Below are positions 9,988-17,142 of a stretch of DNA of 64,000 nt, in pieces. The notes beneath the pieces were generated by a model, which saw nothing but the letters and a program-made list of their open reading frames with translations, made no database searches and was not told the origin of the DNA. The first letter of the stretch is position 1, and every line of letters begins with the position of its first letter. This stretch comes from UBA10347 sp905182135 (GTDB lineage: Bacteria; Actinomycetota; Acidimicrobiia; Acidimicrobiales; UBA10347): assembly GCA_963925805.1 (NCBI GenBank), contig CAWUSE010000001.1:168972-232971 (forward strand), given 5' to 3'. Made by a program: the position numbers and the translations under genes.

Positions 9988-10014
9988 AAAAACCGACCCG
10001 CCGGTGGCCATCGG
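9988..10014 (-). terminator. Probable rho transcript terminator
   Basis: On the minus strand CCGAT-GCC-loop-GGC-GTCGG, with a small internal loop, is directly followed by TTTTT. It lies 48 bases beyond the rho stop. Confidence 0.5.
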
Positions 10015-10020
10015 GAAGGT

Positions 10021-10072
10021 TCCAGCCAGACCGGGTTACTTGGACTTCCAGCCAGACCGGGTTACTTGGACT
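10021..10072. repeat. Perfect 26-bp tandem duplication spanning the rho stop codon
   Basis: Two identical adjacent 26-bp copies (10021-10046 and 10047-10072). The upstream copy, in the rho sense, carries the last codons and TAA stop of rho; the second copy repeats the same gene end in non-coding DNA. Confidence 0.9.
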
Positions 10073-11747
10073 TGGCGACTTCGTTCAGGAAGTCAGCGTT
10101 CGTCCTAAAATTCCTGAGCCGGTCGAGCAGGAGGTCCAGCGATGCGACGGTCTTCGATGAACCTTCGTCTCCGACGGCGTCGAGGACTCGGCGCATCTTC
10201 GTCGTTGCACCCAGGCTTTTTGAGTCCATCAACAACTCGTCGTGACGAGTTGAGCTAGCCGCTATGTCAACCGCAGGCCACATGCGTTTTTCAGCTGCGT
10301 CACGAGACAATCGCAGTTCCATGTTGCCGGTGCCCTTGAACTCTTCAAAGATCACTTCGTCCATGCGCGAGCCGGTTTCAACTAGTGCCGTCGCCAGAAC
10401 GGTAAGCGAGCCGCCGCCTTCGATATTGCGCGCTGCACCGAAGAGGCGCTTGGCCGGGTACAAGGCACCAGCGTCTACGCCACCGGACATGGTGCGCCCA
10501 CTGAAGCGACCACTCAAGTTGTAGGCCCTAGCTAGACGAGTGATGCCATCCATAATGATGCAGACATCGTCGCCGGATTCGACCATACGTCGAGCTCGCT
10601 CGGACACAAGTTCGGCAACCGCTATGTGTTCGTCGGTTGGGCGATCGAAGGTCGAGGCAACGACCTCACCGTTGGTGAGCCACCGCTTCATATCGGTGAC
10701 TTCTTCTGGGCGTTCGTCGATGAGCAGCACGATCAAGCGAACTTCTGGGTGATTTGTTTCGATCGAACGAACTATTTCTTTGATGACCGTCGTCTTGCCT
10801 GCCTTCGGAGGCGCAACAATCAGGCCACGTTGGCCCTTGCCAATAGGGGCAACAAGATCCACGATTCGTGCGGTCAAATTGGCTGGAGTCGTCGCCCGCT
10901 CGAGAACAAGTTGCTCTGTGGGGAAGATTGGCGTGAGGTCGTCGAAGTTGGGCCGGCCTCGGGCTTCTTCTGGTTCGCGTTCGTTGACGGCGTCAACGGT
11001 AATCAATGCTGGGTTCTTCTCGTTGCGAGCAGCAGGCCGGGAGGTCCCACGGATGCGATCACCTGACCGCAACCCGAAGTCGCGGACCATCTTGACCGGC
11101 ACATAACAATCGTCGCTACTTGCAAGGCCGCCCTCGACGCGCAAGAACCCATATCCGTCACTACGCAGGTCCATGAAACCATCTACAGAGACGTGCTCAC
11201 CGTCCCATCCCAATTCTTCGCGGTCACGACCCCGCCGGCGGCGGCGACGCTTATTACCCTGATCGTCGTTCGAATCGCCACGGTCATTATTTGAATCGTT
11301 GCGGTCGCCGCGATCGCTATTCGAATCGCCACGGTTCTTAGAATCGGCACGGTCATTGTTTGAATCGTTGCGACTGTTCGAATCGTGACGGCCGCCGCGA
11401 TCATTATTCAAATCGCCGCGATCGTTACGGACATTCTGTCGACCTTTGCTTGCCGTGCGCTGAGGCGCACCTCTGCTCGGCCCAGGAGTTTTCTCGCTCG
11501 CGTCATCGCGCTCATCACCATCGGCGCTTGCGTCGCCACGACTGCTGTTTGGGACTGTGTCCGGTGCGTCGTCGAACGCGAGTCGCACCGCAGAGTCATC
11601 AGTCGCATCGGTCTCGTTAGCGCCAACGATCAGATCAATGATCTGTGCCTTACGCATACGAGATCCGACCTTGTTGCCCATCGCCTGAGCGATGACGGTC
11701 AGTTCGGCACGATCCTTGCCTTCAAGGGTGCTGCGATCGGAAGTCAC
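10062..11747 (-). CDS. rho: Transcription termination factor Rho
   Basis: Hexameric RNA-dependent ATPase/translocase that terminates transcription. 561 aa from the chosen GTG; this start is preferred over a GTG 30 bases upstream because an AGGAG sits six bases before it (AGGAGTTACCCGTG), as for rpoB. An N-terminal Rho_N helical domain (about 1-45) is followed by an acidic linker, a repetitive N/D/S/R-rich tract (about 104-170) ending in a run of Arg, the RNA-binding cold-shock-like domain (HVSVDGFMDLRSDGYGFLR), Walker A APPKAGKT and the Q-/R-loop region (SGRTMSGGVDAGAL). It lies in the argS-lysA-hom-thrC-rho order typical of actinobacteria. Confidence 0.97.
   Translation of the reverse strand: MTSDRSTLEGKDRAELTVIAQAMGNKVGSRMRKAQIIDLIVGANETDATDDSAVRLAFDDAPDTVPNSSRGDASADGDERDDASEKTPGPSRGAPQRTASKGRQNVRNDRGDLNNDRGGRHDSNSRNDSNNDRADSKNRGDSNSDRGDRNDSNNDRGDSNDDQGNKRRRRRRGRDREELGWDGEHVSVDGFMDLRSDGYGFLRVEGGLASSDDCYVPVKMVRDFGLRSGDRIRGTSRPAARNEKNPALITVDAVNEREPEEARGRPNFDDLTPIFPTEQLVLERATTPANLTARIVDLVAPIGKGQRGLIVAPPKAGKTTVIKEIVRSIETNHPEVRLIVLLIDERPEEVTDMKRWLTNGEVVASTFDRPTDEHIAVAELVSERARRMVESGDDVCIIMDGITRLARAYNLSGRFSGRTMSGGVDAGALYPAKRLFGAARNIEGGGSLTVLATALVETGSRMDEVIFEEFKGTGNMELRLSRDAAEKRMWPAVDIAASSTRHDELLMDSKSLGATTKMRRVLDAVGDEGSSKTVASLDLLLDRLRNFRTNADFLNEVAKSK
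11250..11440 (-). repeat. Degenerate in-frame repeat encoding the Rho N/D/S/R-rich tract
   Basis: Repeated GATTC/AATCG-type codon blocks encode variants of RGDSNNDR about eight times. This is a low-complexity, length-variable segment inside rho, not a separate element. Confidence 0.7.
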
Positions 11748-11891
11748 GGGTAACTCCTGTGAGGTGTGTGATGCCACTCAATTCCGCTGCCCAAACTGGG
11801 GCTGGAATGAGGGGCCGGAAGACGGAACGAGGCCCGTGTGCGAAAGAACTTCAGTGGCTAACTACCTGAACAGAACGGTATCACTGGTGCT

Positions 11892-11920
11892 GATCCGTTC
11901 CTCATATTGGAACACGGATC
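11892..11920 (-). terminator. Stem-loop between thrH and rho
   Basis: On minus, GATCCG(TG)TTCC pairs with GGAACGGATC (2-nt bulge, 7-nt loop), 25 bases after the thrH stop. There is no U-tract. It could be a terminator or a processing site upstream of rho. Confidence 0.4.
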
Positions 11921-11944
11921 GGGTGCTCGCCCAACGCCGGAGGG

Positions 11945-12550
11945 CTAGAGAGAGTCGATCCAGTATAGGAAATCGTCATATTCTTGGAACGAAGCAAGCT
12001 GCGGATTGTCCGCAATAATTTGGTCCGGCGCATGGAAGAGACTGCCAGCCTCGGCAGCGTTCAACATGGACAGGTCGTTGAACGAATCGCCACCAGCAGT
12101 CACATGGAAGTTCAAAGCTTGCATCGCCTCTACGGTGCGCCGCTTGTGATCAGGCGTGCGTAGCTCGTAGTTAACAATTCGGTCATTCTCGACGATCAGT
12201 CGGTGGCAGAAAATCGTTGGCAGTCCGAGATGCGGCATCATGGCGCCTGCGTATTGCTCGAACGTGTCGCTCAGCAAAAGCACCTGATGGCGGCTACGCA
12301 GTGCATCAAGGAAGTCGACAGCCCCGTCAAGTGGCTTGATCTCGGCCAAAACCTCGGCGACCGTCGGCATCGTCAGATCGTGGTCGGCCAGAATCGCGAG
12401 CCGGTAGTTCATGAGGACGTTGTAATCCGGTTCGTCGCGGGTCGTCCGTCGCAACTCTTCGATACCGGTCAGTTCGGCCATCTCAATCCAGACCTCAGGC
12501 ATGAGGACACCTTCGACATCAAGACAGGTAACTCGCTGCTGATCGGTCAC
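11945..12550 (-). CDS. thrH: ThrH-type phosphoserine phosphatase / homoserine phosphotransferase
   Basis: HAD-superfamily protein of 201 aa. It matches ThrH rather than SerB: motif I is CLDVEGVLMPE (Asp11, with Glu13 where most HAD phosphatases have Asp), then the TGI-x-TTRDEPDYNVLM cap segment, LLLSDTF (motif II) and GGDSFNDLSML (motif IV). Pseudomonas ThrH is known to dephosphorylate phosphoserine and to transfer its phosphate to homoserine. The gene occupies the position that thrB (homoserine kinase) holds in other actinobacteria, between thrC and rho, and no thrB is visible here. So I infer it may supply O-phosphohomoserine to ThrC. The GTG start lies 6 nt after a TATCCT box. Confidence 0.85.
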   Translation of the reverse strand: MTDQQRVTCLDVEGVLMPEVWIEMAELTGIEELRRTTRDEPDYNVLMNYRLAILADHDLTMPTVAEVLAEIKPLDGAVDFLDALRSRHQVLLLSDTFEQYAGAMMPHLGLPTIFCHRLIVENDRIVNYELRTPDHKRRTVEAMQALNFHVTAGGDSFNDLSMLNAAEAGSLFHAPDQIIADNPQLASFQEYDDFLYWIDSL

Positions 12551-12556
12551 AAGACG

Positions 12557-12562
12557 AGGATA
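12557..12562 (-). promoter_or_regulatory. Putative -10 box (TATCCT) of thrH
   Basis: TANNNT ends 6 nt before the GTG, consistent with a leaderless transcript. No Shine-Dalgarno is present. Confidence 0.55.
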
Positions 12563-12627
12563 ATGCGATCACACAAAAACCGACAGCCCCCTAAACCCAC
12601 CTGGCAGTATTACTCAGTCGATCTTCG

Positions 12628-13059
12628 TCACTCAGTCCGCAAACTGCGGGTGTAGTAGCGAATATCTTCGAGATAGTCCCAACCCATGTTCGACCAAAAC
12701 GCTTGCGCACCGGTATTTGTCGCCCACACTTCGAGCCGTAATTCGGTGATACCTCGAGCAGCGAAGCGGCGCTCGAGTTCAGTCATGATCTCACGGCCCA
12801 GCCCAGTCCCCTGCTGCCCAGGGTCAACCACACACCGCTTCACCCGACCCCGATGACCGTCATAAGTGCCCATCACTGAGCCGACGATGCTGTCATCACG
12901 TTCGGCCAAGATGAACAGCTCGCCGTCGCAATCGAGTTTGGTCACTATTTCGTCGCGATCCATCTCGGGATTGTGCTCGACGCCGCCGCGACGCCAAAGC
13001 GCCAGAACAGCGTCGACATCATCGATGGTCACCTGCCGGAACTTGACCACACTGATCAT
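12628..13059 (-). CDS. GNAT-family N-acetyltransferase
   Basis: 143 aa, a single GNAT domain. The acetyl-CoA-binding motif A is VVDPGQQGTGLGREIM (about residues 76-91), with the C-terminal segment LEVWATNTGAQAFWSNMGW typical of motif B. The substrate is unknown. The ATG immediately follows the thrC stop (TAGATG), so it belongs to the hom-thrC transcript. The C-terminal YYTRSL ending resembles RimI-like small acetyltransferases, but protein or metabolite specificity cannot be read from sequence. Confidence 0.85.
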   Translation of the reverse strand: MISVVKFRQVTIDDVDAVLALWRRGGVEHNPEMDRDEIVTKLDCDGELFILAERDDSIVGSVMGTYDGHRGRVKRCVVDPGQQGTGLGREIMTELERRFAARGITELRLEVWATNTGAQAFWSNMGWDYLEDIRYYTRSLRTE

Positions 13060-14451
13060 CTACCGGTGCGCCCGAACAAAAGCTTGGACGGTCGCCAATT
13101 CGTTCGGCAGCACGTGGAAGCGCTCGTCACGTTCAAACAAGTCTCCGACTCGACTCGGGAGTTCCGGTCGCTGACCGCTCCCCTTCTCGACGGCATCGGG
13201 AAACTTCGCTGGATGCGCTGTTGCCAGACACACCATTGGTGAACCAGTAGCGGACAGCGAGCGCGCCGCACTTAGCCCTACGGCGCTGTGTGGGTCGAGC
13301 AGCATGCCGTGTGTCTCATACACCTGCGCAATCGTCTCGACTACGCCGCCCGGCGCATCGTCGTCAACCCTCACACCGCTCCACAATTCGGCGAGCAACT
13401 GTCGGTGCGGATCGTCCAGCGTCAAAGAACCAGTAGTGCGGAACTCGGCCATGGCCTCGGCGATGTACTGGCCGTCACGGCCATGAGTCTCAAAGAGCAG
13501 GCGTTCCAAATTGCTCGAAATCTGGATATCCATGCTTGGCGACAGCGTTGGCACAACCTCCAAAATTTCCATCGTGCCCGTGTTAAAAAGTCGAGCCAGG
13601 ATGTCATTAGTATTGCTTGCCACGTAGAAACGATCGATCGAAAGCCCCATGCTGCGGGCCGCCCAGCCTGCGAACACATTGCCGAAGTTTCCGGTTGGCA
13701 CCGTGAACGAAACCGGTGTGGATACCGACGCGACTCGTGACGAGGCCACTACGTAGTAGACGATTTGGGCCATGACCCGTGCCCAGTTGATCGAGTTCAC
13801 TGCGCCTAGGCGCACCTCGTCGCGAAACGTCGCGTCAGCGAACATGGCCTTGACCAAATCCTGGCAGTCATCGAAGGTTCCTTCGATCGCGACATTATGC
13901 ACGTTTGTCGAATCGACCGTGGTCATCTGGCGTCGCTGAACGTCGCTGACCCGACCATGTGGATGAAGAATGAAGATGTCCATGGCGTCACGGTCTCGGC
14001 ATGCCTCGATTGCGGCAGAGCCGGTGTCGCCCGAAGTCGCCCCCACAATCGTGATGCGTTCGTTGCGACGACTCAGCTCATAGTCGAACAGTCGCCCAAC
14101 GAGCTGCAGAGCCACGTCCTTGAACGCCAACGTCGGTCCGTGGAACAACTCCAGTAGCCAGACGTTCGGATCAAGCTCAACGAGTTCGACCACATTGTCG
14201 GTCTCGAAGGTGCCATACGTCTCGCTGACGATGGTCTCGAAGTCGTCGCGAGCAATCACGCCATCGACGAACGGCCACATGACATCGACGGCCGTGTTCA
14301 CATAGGTGTCGGTGCGCGCCGTTGCTACCGACTGAGGCCAGCTCTCTGGCAAGTACAAGCCGCCATCGTTTGCAAGACCTGTGAGCAGCACGTCACCAAA
14401 GTCGAGTGCGGGGGCAGCGCCCCGGGTACTGATGAACTTCATGGCGCTCAT
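13060..14451 (-). CDS. thrC: Threonine synthase
   Basis: PLP enzyme (fold type II) converting O-phosphohomoserine to threonine. 463 aa, the long E. coli/yeast-like class rather than the roughly 360-aa form of mycobacteria. The N-terminus FISTRGAAPALDFGDVLLTG is characteristic; the PLP lysine is Lys111 in GPTLAFKD; GATSGDTGSAA is the phosphate-binding loop. The start overlaps the hom stop by 4 bp (ATGA); an alternative ATG three codons downstream gives the more usual MKFISTRG. It depends on phosphohomoserine, for which no homoserine kinase gene is visible in the block. Confidence 0.96.
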   Translation of the reverse strand: MSAMKFISTRGAAPALDFGDVLLTGLANDGGLYLPESWPQSVATARTDTYVNTAVDVMWPFVDGVIARDDFETIVSETYGTFETDNVVELVELDPNVWLLELFHGPTLAFKDVALQLVGRLFDYELSRRNERITIVGATSGDTGSAAIEACRDRDAMDIFILHPHGRVSDVQRRQMTTVDSTNVHNVAIEGTFDDCQDLVKAMFADATFRDEVRLGAVNSINWARVMAQIVYYVVASSRVASVSTPVSFTVPTGNFGNVFAGWAARSMGLSIDRFYVASNTNDILARLFNTGTMEILEVVPTLSPSMDIQISSNLERLLFETHGRDGQYIAEAMAEFRTTGSLTLDDPHRQLLAELWSGVRVDDDAPGGVVETIAQVYETHGMLLDPHSAVGLSAARSLSATGSPMVCLATAHPAKFPDAVEKGSGQRPELPSRVGDLFERDERFHVLPNELATVQAFVRAHR

Positions 14452-15740
14452 GGGCCGATAACCCGATACAAAGCACCGACACGGTTCACGCTCGGCAACG
14501 AGGTCAATTTTTCGATCGTGGCAGCGATGTCTGCTTCGGAAGCCTGGTGAGTGATAAACGCCAGGCTCGCCTCGGTCCCAGTGCCTTCTTGTTCCATCGA
14601 CCGAATCGATACACCATTTGCACCGAACACGCCGGCGACTTCGGCCAGGACACCAGGGCTGTCATCGACAGCAAGATCGAGATAGAAGGCAGACGTGGCG
14701 GCCTCAGGGGGACGCACATGTGCGTCAGCCAAGGCGGGCAGTCGTCGCACGGTGCCTTGTGCAATTCCACTCGCAGCCTCGATGACATCGCCCAGCACAG
14801 CCGACGCCGTTGGCCGCCCGCCTGCACCACGGCCGTACAACATGAGTTCATCGAGCGCACCACCCTCGATGAACACAGCGTTGAAGCTGCCGCGCACCGT
14901 CGCCAAAGGGTGGTCGAAAGGCACCATGGTCGGGTTCACCCGAGCCGAGATCTCGTACGGCGCTTCGGTCCCGACCCGCTCGACGACGGCAAGCAACTTG
15001 ATCACATAGCCCAGCCTGCTGGCATTGGCTATGTCTGCTGCAGTGACGCCGCTGATTCCTTCGACCGGGACATCATCGGCGGTGATACTCACGCCGAATG
15101 CAACTGTGGCAATGATCGCAGCCTTGGCTTGTGCGTCGTGGCCCTCGACATCGGCCGTCGGGTCTGCCTCGGCGTAACCCAAGCGTTGGGCCTCGGCCAG
15201 AATTTCGGCATAGTTGGCACCGTCTTCGGTCATGGCGGACAACATGTAGTTGGTGGTGCCGTTGACGATGCCCATGATCCGAGTGATCGGCTCGCCTCGC
15301 AGTGACTTCTGCAACGTGCGCATGAGCGGAATCGCACCTGCGACCGAAGCTTCGAAAAGAAGCTCGGCGCTGTTCTCTGCGGCAAGGTCGAATAGCTCGC
15401 GGCCGTGAGCGGCAAGCAGCGCCTTGTTGCCTGTCACTACGGACTTTCCTGCGCGTAGTGCCTGACCGATCCAATCGCGGGCCAGGTCTACCGCACCGAC
15501 CAACTCGACGACCAGATCAACATCATCGGCTTGGATCACTTCGCTTGCCTGATCGGTCAACACCGCATCTCCGATGCCAGGGCGGGGCTTCGTCAAATCG
15601 TTGACTGCGACTCGAGTCACCGTCAGGTCAATGCCGGTCAGCGCTGCAATATCGGTTCGCTGCTCGGTGATCAGTTCGACTAGGGAACCACCTACGGTTC
15701 CAAAGCCAAGAAGCCCAATACGCACCGACTGCATTCCCAT
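14448..15740 (-). CDS. hom: Homoserine dehydrogenase
   Basis: NAD(P)H-dependent reduction of aspartate semialdehyde to homoserine, the branch point to threonine and methionine. 430 aa: Rossmann motif GFGTVGG (about 12-18), the signature GIVNGTTNYML with downstream catalytic residues, and a C-terminal ACT domain (about 345-430) for feedback control by threonine. A TAGCCT box ends 7 nt before the ATG, suggesting a leaderless message that continues through thrC and the GNAT gene. lysA lies just upstream but is separated by 112 bp. Confidence 0.96.
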   Translation of the reverse strand: MGMQSVRIGLLGFGTVGGSLVELITEQRTDIAALTGIDLTVTRVAVNDLTKPRPGIGDAVLTDQASEVIQADDVDLVVELVGAVDLARDWIGQALRAGKSVVTGNKALLAAHGRELFDLAAENSAELLFEASVAGAIPLMRTLQKSLRGEPITRIMGIVNGTTNYMLSAMTEDGANYAEILAEAQRLGYAEADPTADVEGHDAQAKAAIIATVAFGVSITADDVPVEGISGVTAADIANASRLGYVIKLLAVVERVGTEAPYEISARVNPTMVPFDHPLATVRGSFNAVFIEGGALDELMLYGRGAGGRPTASAVLGDVIEAASGIAQGTVRRLPALADAHVRPPEAATSAFYLDLAVDDSPGVLAEVAGVFGANGVSIRSMEQEGTGTEASLAFITHQASEADIAATIEKLTSLPSVNRVGALYRVIGP

Positions 15741-15747
15741 CCACAGC

Positions 15748-15753
15748 AGGCTA
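15748..15753 (-). promoter_or_regulatory. Putative -10 box (TAGCCT) of hom-thrC
   Basis: TANNNT ends 7 nt before the hom ATG, and no Shine-Dalgarno is present. Confidence 0.5.
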
Positions 15754-15852
15754 GCGACTGAGTCACCGCGTGATCCCCGAGTTCCTGACGCAATTGAGAG
15801 CGTCGCGCACCCTGTCGATGAATTCAGCTCTTCATTCGCGCTGGTATGGCGA

Positions 15853-17142
15853 CTAGACGACGTCGAGGCGGGTCAGATCATCAAGTTCTTCGCGACGCAC
15901 AACCAAGCGGGCACGGCCGTCGCTGACGAAAACCACTGCGGGACGGGTGACCTTGTTGTAGTTCGAGGCCAGAGAGTGGCCATAGGCGCCAGTGACCGGT
16001 GTGACGAGCAAATCTCCAACGGCGAGATCAGCTGGCACGTTGGCCTCGCGAATAATAATGTCACCGGACTCACAGTGTTTCCCGACTAGACGGACCTGAT
16101 CGGGTCGATCGGCATCGGCCCGATCGGGAATAAAGGTCTCGTAGCCACTGCCGTACAGCACTGGTCGAGGGTTGTCGCTCATGCCACCATCGACAGCTAC
16201 GTAGGTGCGAATACCCTCGAGTTCTTTCACCGTGCCGACCCGGTAGACAGTCATACCTGCCGTCCCCACAATCGAGCGGCCAGGCTCCGCCAGCACATGC
16301 GCTGTGATACCAGCATCGCCGGTCGCCTCAAGCACCGACCGACCCCATTGTGAAATCGTTGGGGCTTCCTCGCTGCCGACATAGGCAACGCCGAGTCCGC
16401 CGCCAACCGAGAGCTCAGGAAGCTGGTAGCGCTGAGAAATTTCGGCCAACACCGCGGCCGACTGGCGCATTGAGTCAATGCGAAAGACCTGGGATCCGAT
16501 GTGGGCGTGGATCCCGAGCAGATCAATAGCTGGTGATGCGGTCGCCTGTTCGATAGCACGGTCTGCCAGGCCGGTCGAGACGGTGAAACCAAATTTCGAA
16601 TCGTCTTGGCCGGTCGCAATAAACTCATGGGTGTGTGCTTCCACACCAGGCGTGATCCGGATCAGAGCGCTGGCGATTAGGCCTGTCTCGGCATAGATTG
16701 CCTCGATTCGGGCGATCTCGTCGAAGCTGTCGATGACGATGCGGCCGACGCCGGCCTGCATCGCAGCCAGCAGTTCGGCGCTGCACTTGTTATTGCCGTG
16801 AAACACGCAGTCGCTAGCGGGCACACCGGCCGTCTTCGCTACGTGGAGTTCGCCCAGCGTTGCGACATCAAGGTGCATGCCTTCTTCATGAGCGAGTTTG
16901 GCCATGGCCACGCACAGGAATGCCTTGGTCGCATAGGCGACGCCGGAGCCAAACACTTCAACGGCCTCGCGACATCGATCGCGCAGATGGTCCTCGTCAT
17001 AGATGAACAGCGGCGTGCCAAACTCGGCGGCAAGTTCCGCAATATCGACGCCGCCGACGCTCATCCGCCCTTCGGCCGATACCGCTGCGTTGTCGGGAAG
17101 CAGGTGCTGAGGGATAGGTCCGATTGCTAGATGAGACATCAT
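15853..17142 (-). CDS. lysA: Diaminopimelate decarboxylase
   Basis: Last step of lysine synthesis (meso-diaminopimelate to lysine). 429 aa from the chosen start. PLP lysine Lys73 in YATKAFLC; HIGSQ; the glycine-rich phosphate loop GGGLG; EPGRSIVG; and CESGD, which contributes the active-site Cys. The open frame extends 58 codons further upstream, but that part lies inside argS and is not LysA-like. The ATG at 17142 overlaps the argS stop (TGATG) and has an AAGGAA about 5 nt upstream, so it is the better start. Confidence 0.95.
   Translation of the reverse strand: MMSHLAIGPIPQHLLPDNAAVSAEGRMSVGGVDIAELAAEFGTPLFIYDEDHLRDRCREAVEVFGSGVAYATKAFLCVAMAKLAHEEGMHLDVATLGELHVAKTAGVPASDCVFHGNNKCSAELLAAMQAGVGRIVIDSFDEIARIEAIYAETGLIASALIRITPGVEAHTHEFIATGQDDSKFGFTVSTGLADRAIEQATASPAIDLLGIHAHIGSQVFRIDSMRQSAAVLAEISQRYQLPELSVGGGLGVAYVGSEEAPTISQWGRSVLEATGDAGITAHVLAEPGRSIVGTAGMTVYRVGTVKELEGIRTYVAVDGGMSDNPRPVLYGSGYETFIPDRADADRPDQVRLVGKHCESGDIIIREANVPADLAVGDLLVTPVTGAYGHSLASNYNKVTRPAVVFVSDGRARLVVRREELDDLTRLDVV

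Larger units (their letters stand above)
9520..10061. other. rho-rpoB interval: rpoB leader, hairpins and rho terminator
   Basis: 542 bases without an established gene; they must contain the rpoB promoter and leader (minus strand). Visible elements are the rpoB Shine-Dalgarno (9526-9530), a small hairpin GCATC/GATGC at 9543-9558 just upstream of it, an A-rich tract at 9593-9605, a GCCGG-TTCG-CCGGC hairpin at 9703-9716, the rho terminator at 9988-10014 and a 26-bp tandem duplication at 10021-10072. A 15-codon plus-strand frame at 9578-9625 has its own AGGAG. I could not place a promoter. Confidence 0.55.

Noticed and set aside
11250..11440. Repeat tract read as a CRISPR or mobile repeat
   Set aside because: It is in frame within rho and encodes a low-complexity linker.
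14547..15305. 252-codon plus-strand open frame
   Set aside because: Antisense to hom; composition and lack of motifs show it is a shadow.
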